Assembly: GCA_910588375.1 (NCBI GenBank)
Contig: CAJUQA010000013.1
Span: 1-64,000 of the forward strand
Source of the DNA: an uncultured Odoribacter sp.
GTDB lineage: Bacteria > Bacteroidota > Bacteroidia > Bacteroidales > Marinifilaceae
Reading direction: 5' to 3'
Length of the DNA: 64,000 nt
The notes beneath the pieces were generated by a model. That model had not been told where the DNA came from. It saw only the letters and a program-made list of their open reading frames with translations, and did not search any database. This document shows, in pieces, positions 26,316 through 34,751 of the stretch. The first letter of the stretch is position 1; each line of letters starts with the position of its first letter. Position numbers and translations under genes: made by a program.

Positions 26316-26346
26316 CAAATGTAGTATAAAATATTGAACCGGCAAA
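26316..26346 (-). promoter_or_regulatory. Promoter of rimP-nusA-infB
   Basis: Minus strand TTTG (26346-26343), 19-nt spacer, TACATTTG (26323-26316): a full match to the Bacteroidota TTTG / TAnnTTTG promoter. Predicted start near 26310 gives an 85-nt leader. Confidence 0.75.
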
Positions 26347-26407
26347 CATTCGGAGGGAAAAATAAAGGAAATCGGTCATATTTAACATGGTTTATAAATA
26401 AAATTAG

Positions 26408-26415
26408 TAAGTTTG
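26408..26415 (+). promoter_or_regulatory. -7 box for lpxD
   Basis: TAAGTTTG fits TAnnTTTG, 16 nt before the lpxD ATG. A TTTA about 23 nt further up is the best -33 candidate. Confidence 0.45.
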
Positions 26416-26431
26416 CGGAAAATTTATTTAT

Positions 26432-27457
26432 ATGGAGTTTAAAGCGAAAGACATTGCCTCCCTGTTGCGTGGTGTGGTGGAAGGGGATGAAAATGTGACG
26501 GTAAATAATGTATCGAAAATAGAAGAGGGAAAGCCTCATACTCTGGCTTTCCTGGCCAATCCCAAATATGAGCATTATATTTATACGACCCGGGCTTCGA
26601 TTGTCTTGGTTAATGCGGATTTTCAGCCTTCCGCTCCTTTGTCGTGTACGTTGATACGGGTACCTTCGGCATATGAGGCCATCGCCGTATTGTTGAAAAT
26701 GTATGAAAATATGCGGCCGCAGCCTTCCGGTATTGAGCAGCCTTCTTTTATTCATGAAACGGCGGAAATCGGAGAAGGACATTATATCGGAGCTTTTGCT
26801 TATATAGGAAAAGGGGTGAAACTCGGAAAAAATGTCCGTATTTATCCTCATGCTTACATCGGAGATGGCGTGAAAGTCGGAGACAATACGACCATTTATG
26901 CTGGAGTGAAAGTTTATTACGGTTGTGAAATCGGGAATTTTTGTACCATTCATGCCGGAACGGTGATTGGTGCCGACGGTTTCGGATTCGCGCCTTCGAC
27001 GGAGGGATATAACAAAGTGGCCCAGATAGGGAATGTGGTGATTGAAGATAATGTGGAAATCGGTGCCAATAGCTGTATCGACCGGGCAACTATGGGTTCG
27101 ACACGGATACTGAAAGGCGTGAAACTCGATAATCTGATACAGATAGCCCACAATGTGGTGGTGGGAGAAAACACGGTGATGGCCGCCCAGTGCGGAGTGG
27201 CAGGAACGGCGAAAATCGGTGCCAATTGTATGTTTGGCGGCCAGGTCGGCATTGCCGGACATATTTCTATCGGTGACGGAGTGCATTTGGCTGCCCAGAG
27301 CGGTGTGATGGGGGATATAGAAGCAGGCAAGACGTTTATGGGTGCTCCGGCATTTGAGGTCGCCCAATATAAAAAAGCCTATGTGGTGTTCCGGAAATTG
27401 CCTGAATTATACGGGCAACTCCGTGACTTGAAAAAAGAAATTCAAACATTAAAGTAA
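26432..27457 (+). CDS. lpxD: UDP-3-O-(3-hydroxyacyl)glucosamine N-acyltransferase
   Basis: 341 aa. Third step of lipid A synthesis: adds the N-linked 3-hydroxyacyl chain from ACP. An N-terminal uridine-binding domain (about 1-95) precedes a left-handed beta helix of hexapeptide repeats (about 110-300: I-G-E-G-H-Y, V-K-L-G-K-N-V, V-K-V-G-D-N-T) with the catalytic-loop block 'IAHNVVVGENTVMAAQCG' (His in 'QIAHN'), and a C-terminal helix. Cytoplasmic face of the inner membrane. First of three lipid A genes; 7 bp before lpxC-fabZ. Confidence 0.96.
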   Translation: MEFKAKDIASLLRGVVEGDENVTVNNVSKIEEGKPHTLAFLANPKYEHYIYTTRASIVLVNADFQPSAPLSCTLIRVPSAYEAIAVLLKMYENMRPQPSGIEQPSFIHETAEIGEGHYIGAFAYIGKGVKLGKNVRIYPHAYIGDGVKVGDNTTIYAGVKVYYGCEIGNFCTIHAGTVIGADGFGFAPSTEGYNKVAQIGNVVIEDNVEIGANSCIDRATMGSTRILKGVKLDNLIQIAHNVVVGENTVMAAQCGVAGTAKIGANCMFGGQVGIAGHISIGDGVHLAAQSGVMGDIEAGKTFMGAPAFEVAQYKKAYVVFRKLPELYGQLRDLKKEIQTLK

Positions 27458-27464
27458 AATCATA

Positions 27465-28865
27465 ATGTCAGTGAAACAAAACACGTTAAAAGGAGAGTTT
27501 TCTCTTCAGGGCAAGGGTTTGCATACTGGTAAAGAAGTTTGTGCCGTATTTAAACCGGCTCCGGAGAATACGGGATACCGTATTGTGAGAACGGATTTGG
27601 AAGAAAAACCGGTGGTGCCTGCTTTGGCCGCTTATGTGAAATTTGCCGATCGGGCCAGTTGTCTGGAGAAAGACGGTGTGAAAATTTTTACGATGGAACA
27701 TGCCATGGCCGCATTGTATGGCTGTGGGGTGGACAATTGCCTGATTGAAATCAACGGGGAGGAATTTCCGATTCTGGACGGAAGTGCCAAATATTATGTG
27801 GAAGCTATTGAAAAGACCGGCTTGGTGGAACAGGAAAGCGAGCGCCGTTATTTCCAGGTCAAGGAAAAAATGGAGTTTGTGTGTGAAGAAACGCAGACGA
27901 AGTTGACGCTGTTGCCAGATGAGGATTATAATGTGAATCTAGTGGTGGCTTATGATTCACCTTATTTGTCTATGCAGTATGCCACCTATTCTTTCGCGAA
28001 TACGGATTTTGCCAAGGAAATCGCTCCCTGCCGTACGTTTGTTTTTTTGAGGGAGGTGGAAGCGCTGTTTGCTCAGAACCTGATTAAAGGTGGCGATTTG
28101 CAGAATGCGATTGTCATTGCAGACCGGAAGACGTCGCCCGAAGAAGTCAGTCGTTTGGCCAAACTGTTTAATTGTGAGAATGTGGAAGTGAAAGAAGGTA
28201 TCCTGAATAATCTGGAACTTTACTTTGACAATGAGCCGGCACGCCACAAATTGCTGGACGTGATCGGTGACCTGGCTCTTTGCGGCCGCTTCATCAAAGG
28301 CCGGGTGATTGCAGAGCGTCCGGGACATAAAGCCAATGCCGCCTTGGCACAGAAGATGTATAAGGCTATTCTGGCAGCGGAAAAAGACGATGCTTATCCC
28401 GATGATATAGACGTTTTGGGTGAGCCGCTGATGGATATCAATAAAATACGCAGCCTGTTGCCTCATCGTCCTCCTTTCCTGTTGGTGGATAAAATATTCA
28501 AGGTGACGGATGATATGGTGATCGGCTGTAAGAATGTTACGATGAATGAGCCCCATTTTGTCGGCCATTTCCCGGAAGAACCGGTTATGCCGGGGGTACT
28601 TATTGTGGAAGCCATGGCGCAATGTGGAGGAATCCTGGTGTTGAGCGGAGTGCCCGATCCGGAAAATTATTCCACATATTTCATGAAAATCGATGGCATT
28701 AAATTCCGGAAAAAGGTGGTGCCCGGCGACACGTTAGTATTTAAACTGATTACGTTGGCACCGGTGAAACGGGGTGTTGTGACAATGAAAGGCTATGCTT
28801 TTGTGGGAGGTAAACTGGTATGTGAAGGAGAATTTATGGCTCAGGTCGCAAAAACCAAGAATTAA
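27465..28865 (+). CDS. lpxC-fabZ: LpxC-FabZ fusion (UDP-3-O-acyl-GlcNAc deacetylase / 3-hydroxyacyl-ACP dehydratase)
   Basis: 466 aa, two enzymes in one chain. Residues 1-about 305 are LpxC, the zinc deacetylase that commits to lipid A: zinc ligands His79 (M-E-H-A), His261 and Asp265 (H-K-L-L-D), general base/acid His288. Residues about 322-466 are FabZ, the dehydratase of fatty acid elongation, with 'LLPHRPPFLLVDKI', active-site His368 in G-H-F-P and Glu382 in 'PGVLIVEAMAQCGG'. The two compete for the same hydroxyacyl pool, and this fusion is well known in Bacteroidota. Lies 7 bp after lpxD. Confidence 0.97.
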   Translation: MSVKQNTLKGEFSLQGKGLHTGKEVCAVFKPAPENTGYRIVRTDLEEKPVVPALAAYVKFADRASCLEKDGVKIFTMEHAMAALYGCGVDNCLIEINGEEFPILDGSAKYYVEAIEKTGLVEQESERRYFQVKEKMEFVCEETQTKLTLLPDEDYNVNLVVAYDSPYLSMQYATYSFANTDFAKEIAPCRTFVFLREVEALFAQNLIKGGDLQNAIVIADRKTSPEEVSRLAKLFNCENVEVKEGILNNLELYFDNEPARHKLLDVIGDLALCGRFIKGRVIAERPGHKANAALAQKMYKAILAAEKDDAYPDDIDVLGEPLMDINKIRSLLPHRPPFLLVDKIFKVTDDMVIGCKNVTMNEPHFVGHFPEEPVMPGVLIVEAMAQCGGILVLSGVPDPENYSTYFMKIDGIKFRKKVVPGDTLVFKLITLAPVKRGVVTMKGYAFVGGKLVCEGEFMAQVAKTKN

Positions 28866-28926
28866 TATTATATTTGCAAGCTGGAATTAGAAACCAGGTA
28901 AAACTTGCTCACTAAATAATATACGA

Positions 28927-29706
28927 ATGAAACAACCGTTAGCCTATGTTCATCCGGAAGCTCAGATTGCAGATAATGTGGTTATTGAGCCGTTTGTAAC
29001 CATTGACAAGAATGTAGTGATAGAAGAAGGGACCCGTATCGGTTCGAATGTTACGATTCTTGAGGGTGCGCACATAGGAAAAAATTGTAAAATATTTCCG
29101 GGAGCTGTCATTTCAGCGGTACCGCAGGATTTGAAGTTCAGAGGAGAAAAATCGATTGTAAAAATCGGTGATAACACGACCATCAGGGAGTGTGCCACCG
29201 TCAACCGGGGGACGGCTGCCAAAGGAGTAACCCAGATTGGCAACAATTGTCTGATTATGGCGTATTCACATATCGCTCATGACTGTCTGATTGGTAATAA
29301 CTGTATTATTACGAATGCCTGCCAGTTGGCCGGAGAGGTCGTTGTCGATGATTTTGCCATTTTGGGGGGAATGTCCGCAGTGCATCAGTTTGTCCATATT
29401 GGAAAACATGTGATGATACAGGGCGGTTCTCTGATAGGCAAAGATGTGCCTCCTTATGTGAAAGCCGGACGCTTGCCGCTTTCTTATGCGGGAGTGAATT
29501 CCATCGGTCTGCGTCGCCGGGAGTTCTCTAACGAAAAAATCAACGAAATACAGGATATTTACCGTATTTTATACCAGTCCGGGTTGAATAATTCGGATGC
29601 TATTGAACGGATTGAAGCCGAAATGCCTGCTTCTAAGGAACGGGATGAAATCATCATGTTTGTCCGTAATAGCAAACGGGGAATCATGAAAGGGTATCTT
29701 GGATAA
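28927..29706 (+). CDS. lpxA: UDP-N-acetylglucosamine O-acyltransferase
   Basis: 259 aa. First enzyme of lipid A synthesis, moving a 3-hydroxyacyl chain from ACP to UDP-GlcNAc. Left-handed beta helix of hexapeptide repeats from residue 1 to about 185, with the catalytic His in 'MAYSHIAHDCLIGNNC' and the downstream 'GGMSAVHQFVHIG' and 'IGLRRREFS' blocks, then a C-terminal helical domain ending in 'RGIMKGYLG'. Third gene after lpxD and lpxC-fabZ (61-bp gap), ended by a bidirectional terminator. Confidence 0.97.
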   Translation: MKQPLAYVHPEAQIADNVVIEPFVTIDKNVVIEEGTRIGSNVTILEGAHIGKNCKIFPGAVISAVPQDLKFRGEKSIVKIGDNTTIRECATVNRGTAAKGVTQIGNNCLIMAYSHIAHDCLIGNNCIITNACQLAGEVVVDDFAILGGMSAVHQFVHIGKHVMIQGGSLIGKDVPPYVKAGRLPLSYAGVNSIGLRRREFSNEKINEIQDIYRILYQSGLNNSDAIERIEAEMPASKERDEIIMFVRNSKRGIMKGYLG

Positions 29707-29724
29707 TACCGGAAAGGGAAGAAT

Positions 29725-29757
29725 AAAAAACGCTGCTTGATTGAGCAGCGTTTTTTT
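29725..29757. terminator. Bidirectional terminator between lpxA and the NlpC/P60 gene
   Basis: AAAAAACGCTGCT / AGCAGCGTTTTTT around a 6-nt loop; serves the convergent genes on both sides. Confidence 0.85.
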
Positions 29758-29767
29758 GTGGGGGAGA

Positions 29768-30289
29768 CTATTTTTTTACTTTTCCTCCGCTAATCCAGCG
29801 TTTTTTATAGTAGGTTTCGTCCAATGTGCTGAGACGCACACCGCTGTGGGTCGTGGCATGGATGAAAGTATTGTTTTTCAGAAAAATGCCGACATGGCTG
29901 ATGGATTTTTTCGTTTTGGCGGTGTTGAAAAAGACCAAATCACCCGGTCGAAGGGCATTGCGTGAGATTTTCCGGCAATTCTTTTTATACATGCCTGCTA
30001 CGGTGCGTTCCAGTTTCTGGTTGTATACTTTCCGGTAGATGTTACACACCAATCCCGAACAGTCTACTCCTTTTGCAGTGTTTCCACCATATTTATAAGG
30101 TACTCCCAACCAACGGGCGGCTTCGGTGTATAAGGGAAGCTGACGATCTTTTTTGGAAATGGGGAAGCCTAATTTTTCAGATAGTTGACCGGTTGCGGAA
30201 CTTTTACTTAAATGACGGTTGCTGCTACACGAACCGAAGAAGAATCCCGCACAGACAATACACAATAAAACAATATTTCTCATAAACAT
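29768..30289 (-). CDS. NlpC/P60 family cell-wall hydrolase lipoprotein
   Basis: 173 aa. SPII signal with the lipobox FGSC (Cys21); a start at the second Met (residue 3) is equally possible. The NlpC/P60 domain has Cys77 in 'GVDCSGLVC', His132 in I-S-H-V-G and the third polar residue His144 in 'FIHAT', the catalytic triad of papain-like peptidoglycan peptidases such as Spr/MepS that cut the D-Glu-diaminopimelate link. Likely tethered to the outer membrane facing the wall. A single transcription unit with a -7 box just upstream (30301-30308). Confidence 0.9.
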   Translation of the reverse strand: MFMRNIVLLCIVCAGFFFGSCSSNRHLSKSSATGQLSEKLGFPISKKDRQLPLYTEAARWLGVPYKYGGNTAKGVDCSGLVCNIYRKVYNQKLERTVAGMYKKNCRKISRNALRPGDLVFFNTAKTKKSISHVGIFLKNNTFIHATTHSGVRLSTLDETYYKKRWISGGKVKK

Positions 30290-30300
30290 TCAATCCTCTG

Positions 30301-30308
30301 CAAATATA
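30301..30308 (-). promoter_or_regulatory. -7 box for the NlpC/P60 gene
   Basis: Minus strand TATATTTG, 12 nt before the start codon; no clear TTTG at the expected distance. Confidence 0.4.
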
Positions 30309-30390
30309 GGAAAAAGTCGGGAGATTGTCGTTGTCTGTCCTTTCTATTGAGAATATCGCCCTCAGCAATACCGCTCTGTTCAAATTTTAG

Positions 30391-30398
30391 TATTTTTG
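30391..30398 (+). promoter_or_regulatory. -7 box for the acidic orphan gene
   Basis: TATTTTTG, 17 nt before the ATG at 30416; no good -33 partner seen. Confidence 0.4.
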
Positions 30399-30415
30399 TA
30401 CTAAAATAAATAGAT

Positions 30416-30829
30416 ATGAATTGGAAAGAAAAATTGGGTGGATATGCGGAAAATGAGGAGATACTTCAGGTGTATGAAGATTGGGGGGAGACGGAGTATC
30501 TGAAAGAAGTGGTAAGCGTGCTGAACCGCTATAATCCCGAATGGAATAAAGAAAAGGAATTGGGCAGTTGGGCGGCTGAATTTATATTGGATTTGCTGGA
30601 GGAAACGGAAGAGGAGTTTGAAGAACTGGGAGAGGAAGGACGTTGTGCCCGTTTTGAGGAGATGGTGGAAGAGCGGTATGAAGATTTCCGTAGTGGTCAT
30701 CAGTTTGCCCGCATTAACAATGCCGCCATCCAGGCAGAAGCTGCCGGAGAGCAGGAAAAAGATATACGGGCGGCAGTGGATGCCCGGGGTGAGGATGTAG
30801 GATTCCCTGTATTTATCTCGATAGAGTAA
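30416..30829 (+). CDS. Acidic protein of unknown function
   Basis: 137 aa, not recognised. It is very rich in Glu (a run with L-L-E-E-T-E-E-E-F-E-E-L-G-E-E in the middle) and appears mostly helical; no signal peptide, membrane segment or catalytic motif. The N-terminal half has several Trp and Tyr residues (M-N-W-K-E-K-L, Y-E-D-W-G-E-T-E-Y), the C-terminal part an Ala-rich helix and then V-G-F-P-V-F-I-S-I-E. It has its own -7 box and is followed by the terminator of the convergent carboxyltransferase gene. Codon use looks like its neighbours, so probably a real cytoplasmic protein. Confidence 0.65.
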   Translation: MNWKEKLGGYAENEEILQVYEDWGETEYLKEVVSVLNRYNPEWNKEKELGSWAAEFILDLLEETEEEFEELGEEGRCARFEEMVEERYEDFRSGHQFARINNAAIQAEAAGEQEKDIRAAVDARGEDVGFPVFISIE

Positions 30830-30846
30830 GTCTGTGCAGGATAAAA

Positions 30847-30880
30847 TAAAAAATCCATAAGGCCTTTCGACCTTATGGAT
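30847..30880 (-). terminator. Terminator of the carboxyltransferase gene
   Basis: Perfect 10-bp stem ATCCATAAGG / CCTTATGGAT (30853-30862, 30871-30880), followed on the minus strand by TTTTTTATTTTAT. Confidence 0.8.
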
Positions 30881-30901
30881 GATAATAGGAGATGGTCTGT
30901 A

Positions 30902-32749
30902 TCAGACTTCGATTTCTACTAATTTGGCTCCCGCCTGAACGGATGTACCTTCTTTTACAAAGATACGTTTTACTTTTCCGGCGTAGTCCGAAGCGATGTT
31001 GTTTTCCATTTTCATGGCTTCCAGTATGATGACCGATTGTCCTTTGCTAACGGTGTCTCCCACCTGTACCTGTATTTTGAAAATACTACCCGGCATAGGA
31101 GCTTCCACTACTTTTCCGGTAATCGGCTCTTCTTTCACTTCCTGATTGGCCTCTTGTTTTACCTCTTCTTCTTTGTGTTCGGCCTGGTAGCGGGCTTCTT
31201 TCTGTTTGGTGAGGAAGTTTTTGGCTACCTGGGGGAAGAGTTCGAGCAGCAGGACTTCTTTTTCGTTTTCAGCCAGTTTTACGCCTCCCGCTTCCGGTAA
31301 GGTCGGGTTGGGCTGCATCTGGTATTTAGAGGTGTCGTAAGGAGTTTCTTCACGTGTACCGGCAATTTTCAGACGGAATTCCGGATTTACGGGTACCGGA
31401 GTCTTGCCGTATTCGCCTTTCACCAAGTTGACGAACTGATTGGATACATTGCTGTACATCGGTTTGCCGGCTTTGAGGTCCAGAGCGCAGTTGACGGCTT
31501 GTGCTCCTACAATCTGGCTCGTTGGAGTTACCAACGGAGGAAGACCTGCTGCCAGACGTACTGTCGGAATCAATTCCATGGCTTTTTCCAGAATGTCCAT
31601 AGAGTTCAGTTGTTTCAACTGGGCTACCATGTTGCTGTACATACCTCCCGGAACCTCGGCTTTTTTCACCAGTTCGTTGGGTTTCGGAAAATTGAAATAC
31701 GCTTCGATGGCATGACAAGCACTCAGCAATGCTTCTTCATTGTTGTTGCGGGCAGCTTCGATGGCGTTGTCAAATTCTTTATCGATGTTTGCGGGCAACG
31801 TGTCTGTCAACGGATTGAACGGATTCGGGAATTGCTTGGTGGCATCCACGGCTTCCAGTTCTTTCCGGATACCGTATAGTTCCTGGTTGATTTTGGCAAC
31901 GGCTTCCATATTGATGTCCAGTTCAATGCCCAATTTCTTACAGAAGATGTATACCAGTTCGATAGCGGGAGCGCCCGTACCGCCGGCAAAGTTCCAGATG
32001 TTGGTGTCCACCACGTCCACGCCTTTGATGATAGCCATCAATACGGCCCCCAAGCCGTAGCCGGGAGTACAATGGGTGTGGAAATCGATGGGGATGGAAA
32101 GATGTTTTTTGAATAACGGAATTAATTCAGCAATTCTCGACGGCTGAATCAATCCGCTCATGTCTTTGATAGTAATCATGTCGGCTCCCAATGCAGCCAT
32201 TTGCTTGGCTTTGTCTAAGAAATATTCGTTGGTGAATACGGGAGCCGGATTTTTCTTGCCTTTGAGTTTATCGAAGAAACTAAGTTTCGGATATTTGGGG
32301 TCAATCGTGTAACATACGGCACAATCCGCCATACCGCCGTATTGTTTTACATATTTCACGGTTGATTTTACGTTGTTAACATCGTTCAGTGCGTCGAATA
32401 TACGCATGATGCCCAAACCGGATTCAATGGAATTGCGGCAGAAACCGTCGATGATTTCATCCGTATAAGGTGCATAACCGAATAAATTACGGCCCCGGGA
32501 TAAAGCTGTCAGCTTGGACACATCGCCAACGGCAGCTTTGATTTTTTCCAGACGATCCCACGGATTTTCATTCAGATAGCGCATTACGGAGTCGGGCACT
32601 GCACCGCCCCATACTTCCATTGCATAGAAGTTTGCATCTTTGTAATAAGGTAATACCCGGTCGATTTGTTGCTGGGTCATTCGGGTGGCGAATGAAGACT
32701 GCTGTCCGTCACGAAGGGTAAGATCCCGGATTAAAAGTTTTTGTGCCAT
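30902..32749 (-). CDS. Biotin-dependent carboxyltransferase subunit (oxaloacetate decarboxylase alpha / pyruvate carboxylase subunit B)
   Basis: 615 aa. An N-terminal carboxyltransferase TIM barrel (about 1-300) opens with 'LTLRDGQQSSFATRM' and carries the metal-binding D-F-H-T-H-C-T-P-G block; a conserved PYC/OADA domain follows (about 310-465), then a Glu/Lys-rich linker and a C-terminal biotinyl domain with E-A-M-K-M-E-N (biotin Lys580). It transfers carboxyl between biotin and pyruvate/oxaloacetate. No oadB/oadG membrane subunits or biotin carboxylase lie nearby, so whether it serves a sodium-pumping decarboxylase or a two-subunit pyruvate carboxylase cannot be told here. A single-gene unit with its own terminator. 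Confidence 0.88.
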   Translation of the reverse strand: MAQKLLIRDLTLRDGQQSSFATRMTQQQIDRVLPYYKDANFYAMEVWGGAVPDSVMRYLNENPWDRLEKIKAAVGDVSKLTALSRGRNLFGYAPYTDEIIDGFCRNSIESGLGIMRIFDALNDVNNVKSTVKYVKQYGGMADCAVCYTIDPKYPKLSFFDKLKGKKNPAPVFTNEYFLDKAKQMAALGADMITIKDMSGLIQPSRIAELIPLFKKHLSIPIDFHTHCTPGYGLGAVLMAIIKGVDVVDTNIWNFAGGTGAPAIELVYIFCKKLGIELDINMEAVAKINQELYGIRKELEAVDATKQFPNPFNPLTDTLPANIDKEFDNAIEAARNNNEEALLSACHAIEAYFNFPKPNELVKKAEVPGGMYSNMVAQLKQLNSMDILEKAMELIPTVRLAAGLPPLVTPTSQIVGAQAVNCALDLKAGKPMYSNVSNQFVNLVKGEYGKTPVPVNPEFRLKIAGTREETPYDTSKYQMQPNPTLPEAGGVKLAENEKEVLLLELFPQVAKNFLTKQKEARYQAEHKEEEVKQEANQEVKEEPITGKVVEAPMPGSIFKIQVQVGDTVSKGQSVIILEAMKMENNIASDYAGKVKRIFVKEGTSVQAGAKLVEIEV

Positions 32750-32784
32750 AAATTATCGTGTTTAGTTATATTGTTTTGTTTTTA

Positions 32785-32792
32785 CAAACTTA
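32785..32792 (-). promoter_or_regulatory. -7 box for the carboxyltransferase gene
   Basis: Minus strand TAAGTTTG, 35 nt before the start; a TTTG lies 23 nt further up (32819-32816), slightly long spacing. Confidence 0.45.
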
Positions 32793-32938
32793 TTAAATAA
32801 AGTAATATCCTGTATCAAATTCAAAGAAAATTATAGAAATAAATCGCTATTTGTTTTTCGCGGGCGGTATCCGGTTTTAATTTAAAAGTAAATATCGACT
32901 TTTTGGATTATTTCTTTCTTTTATAACGTTTGATTGGC

Positions 32939-32946
32939 TATGTTTG
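32939..32946 (+). promoter_or_regulatory. -7 box for coaD
   Basis: TATGTTTG, with TTTC 20 nt upstream (32915-32918); start codon 67 nt downstream. Confidence 0.4.
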
Positions 32947-33013
32947 TGAACTTAAAAATATGAATTGGAATCCGGGAGAGCGAAATGGCCCGGAGATATT
33001 ACTGGAAACAATT

Positions 33014-33508
33014 ATGGAAAGAATAGCCGTATTCCCGGGTTCTTTTGACCCTTTCACCGTCGGACACGAAGAGATTGTCAACCGGGGATTGAAGTTGTTT
33101 GATAAGATTATTATTGCCGTCGGAGTCAATGCCTTGAAGAAGGAGTTTCTGGAGGTGTACTGCCGGGTGGAGTTGATAAAAAAGGTGTTCCGGCATACAG
33201 ACCGGGTGGAAGTGGCCGCTTATTCGGGATTGACAGTGGATTTTTGTAAAGAGAGGAAAGCCCATGCCATCATCCGGGGACTGAGGACGGCGGCCGATTT
33301 TGAGTATGAACGTGCTGTCGGACAGGCCAACAGGGCGATGGATGCCGAAGTAGAAACCGTATTTATTCTGACTTCAACCGTTCATACCTTTATCAGTTCT
33401 ACGATTGTGAGGAATGTCTATATGAATGGTGGAAATGTGGACCAGTTCCTGCCCGCCAAGTTGTCCACTGCCGATTTGCGGAAGTGTGAAGAAACTTTTA
33501 GAAAATAA
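33014..33508 (+). CDS. coaD: Phosphopantetheine adenylyltransferase
   Basis: 164 aa from ATG 33014; an in-frame ATG at 32930 would add 28 residues unlike the family. Fourth step of coenzyme A synthesis: 4'-phosphopantetheine + ATP to dephospho-CoA. Shows the nucleotidyltransferase signature F-P-G-S-F-D-P-F-T-V-G-H (T-x-G-H at 15-18), 'AIIRGLRTAADFEYE' and the C-terminal 'ISSTIVRN' ATP-binding motif. Usual length is about 160 aa. Cytoplasmic. Ends 10 bp before the serine hydrolase gene, so the two are probably co-transcribed. Confidence 0.95.
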   Translation: MERIAVFPGSFDPFTVGHEEIVNRGLKLFDKIIIAVGVNALKKEFLEVYCRVELIKKVFRHTDRVEVAAYSGLTVDFCKERKAHAIIRGLRTAADFEYERAVGQANRAMDAEVETVFILTSTVHTFISSTIVRNVYMNGGNVDQFLPAKLSTADLRKCEETFRK

Positions 33509-33518
33509 AGATACGTTT

Positions 33519-34676
33519 ATGAGAAAACAAAGAAGAATACCCCGCTGGCAGCAAATCACTTCCGCCATATTGTTTTTGGTGGCACTTGCCTTTTTGGTGA
33601 TGCCCGTGTATATTCGAGAGGCATTGATTCATTGGTATCCAGATATTTCCGATACCTATCTGTTTGAATCGAACGTGGTGGCAAAAGCGGATAGCTGCTG
33701 GGAGTGGCCGGAAGCACGGCAATACAACCGGTACAGGCTGGACGCTGCGGACAGTGCCTATTTGGATGAGTACGGCACTGTGGCTTTTCTGGTTATCCGG
33801 AATGACAGTATCGTGTATGAGGAGTATCGGGATAGCTGGACTCCGTACACTCTTTCCAATCTGTTTTCCGCTACGAAGAGTATTGTCGGCCTGTTGGTAG
33901 GAATTGCTCTCGATGAGGGATATATCAAGAGTCTGGATGATAAGGTAAGTGTTTATTTGCCAGAATTTCGGGAAGGCAGGAAATCGGAACTTACGGTTCG
34001 GAACCTGCTGACCATGAGTTCCGGATTGAATTGGGACGAGGCTTATACCAGTCTGTTTTCCAAAACGACACAGGCATATTATGGCGATAATATCCGGGAA
34101 TTGGTGATGAATCTGGACGTCATGGAGGATCCCGGGAAACACTATTCGTATAAGAGCGGAGATACCCAGGTTTTGTCCTTGCTTTTGGAGGCGGCGACCG
34201 GAACGACAGTCAGCGATTACGCACAGGAAAAATTGTGGCGTCCGATGCAAGCCTGTACCGATGCTTTATGGAACCTCGACCGAAAAGGAGGGGATGAGAA
34301 GGCTTATTGCTGTTTTAATACCACGGCGCGCGATGTGGCGCGTTTTGCCCGTTTGATTCTTCGCAACGGAGATTGGAACGGCCGCCAACTGATTTCAGCC
34401 GCCTATATGGAAGAGGCTGTTTCTCCGGCTGCCTATCTGGAAAATGAGTTCGGTGACGGACCGTTGAATTATTATGGTTTTCAGATTTGGATTATGCACT
34501 ATCGGGGAATGGAGTTCCCGGCATTCCGGGGATTGGGCGGACAGTATATTTTTGCAATCCCTCAGAAAAATGCGATAGTGGTACGGTTGGGACATAAACG
34601 GAGTGATGTTTATGACCGGGAAATGACTATCGATATAAAGCGGTATTTGGATATAGCTTTCAAGATATTGGAATGA
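33519..34676 (+). CDS. Beta-lactamase-fold serine hydrolase (class C / 6-aminohexanoate-dimer hydrolase type)
   Basis: 385 aa from ATG 33519; a longer in-frame start at 33426 would overlap coaD. An N-terminal membrane anchor (about 11-30) suggests an inner-membrane protein with its domain in the periplasm. The nucleophile motif is S117-A-T-K120 (S-x-x-K); the second motif region reads 'YSYKSGDTQVLSLLLE', as in NylB/EstB-like hydrolases, and 'RGLGGQYIFAIPQKNAIVVR' near the end is also family-like. Substrate unknown: possible roles are peptidoglycan peptide, ester or amide hydrolysis. Not a classical resistance beta-lactamase by sequence. Follows coaD by 10 bp; shares a bidirectional terminator with glyA. 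Confidence 0.82.
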   Translation: MRKQRRIPRWQQITSAILFLVALAFLVMPVYIREALIHWYPDISDTYLFESNVVAKADSCWEWPEARQYNRYRLDAADSAYLDEYGTVAFLVIRNDSIVYEEYRDSWTPYTLSNLFSATKSIVGLLVGIALDEGYIKSLDDKVSVYLPEFREGRKSELTVRNLLTMSSGLNWDEAYTSLFSKTTQAYYGDNIRELVMNLDVMEDPGKHYSYKSGDTQVLSLLLEAATGTTVSDYAQEKLWRPMQACTDALWNLDRKGGDEKAYCCFNTTARDVARFARLILRNGDWNGRQLISAAYMEEAVSPAAYLENEFGDGPLNYYGFQIWIMHYRGMEFPAFRGLGGQYIFAIPQKNAIVVRLGHKRSDVYDREMTIDIKRYLDIAFKILE

Positions 34677-34696
34677 AAATTCCTGTCGGGATATAA

Positions 34697-34734
34697 AAAA
34701 CCGGAAGAGTGCATTGAATCTCTTCCGGTTTTAT
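34697..34734. terminator. Bidirectional terminator between the serine hydrolase gene and glyA
   Basis: 13-bp perfect stem AAAACCGGAAGAG / CTCTTCCGGTTTT (34697-34709, 34720-34732). Confidence 0.85.
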
Positions 34735-34751
34735 TTGTTTCGTTGGAATGG

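Noticed and set aside
26258..27367. 369-codon minus-strand frame opposite lpxD
   Set aside because: Antisense to a clear lpxD and it also runs into the rimP promoter and leader; no family features.
27465..28865. LpxC-FabZ fusion as a novelty
   Set aside because: The fusion is well known in Bacteroidota, so it is recorded only as a taxonomic marker.
33498..34250. 250-codon minus-strand frame opposite the serine hydrolase gene
   Set aside because: Antisense to the S-x-x-K hydrolase with intact motifs; His/Ile-rich product without features.
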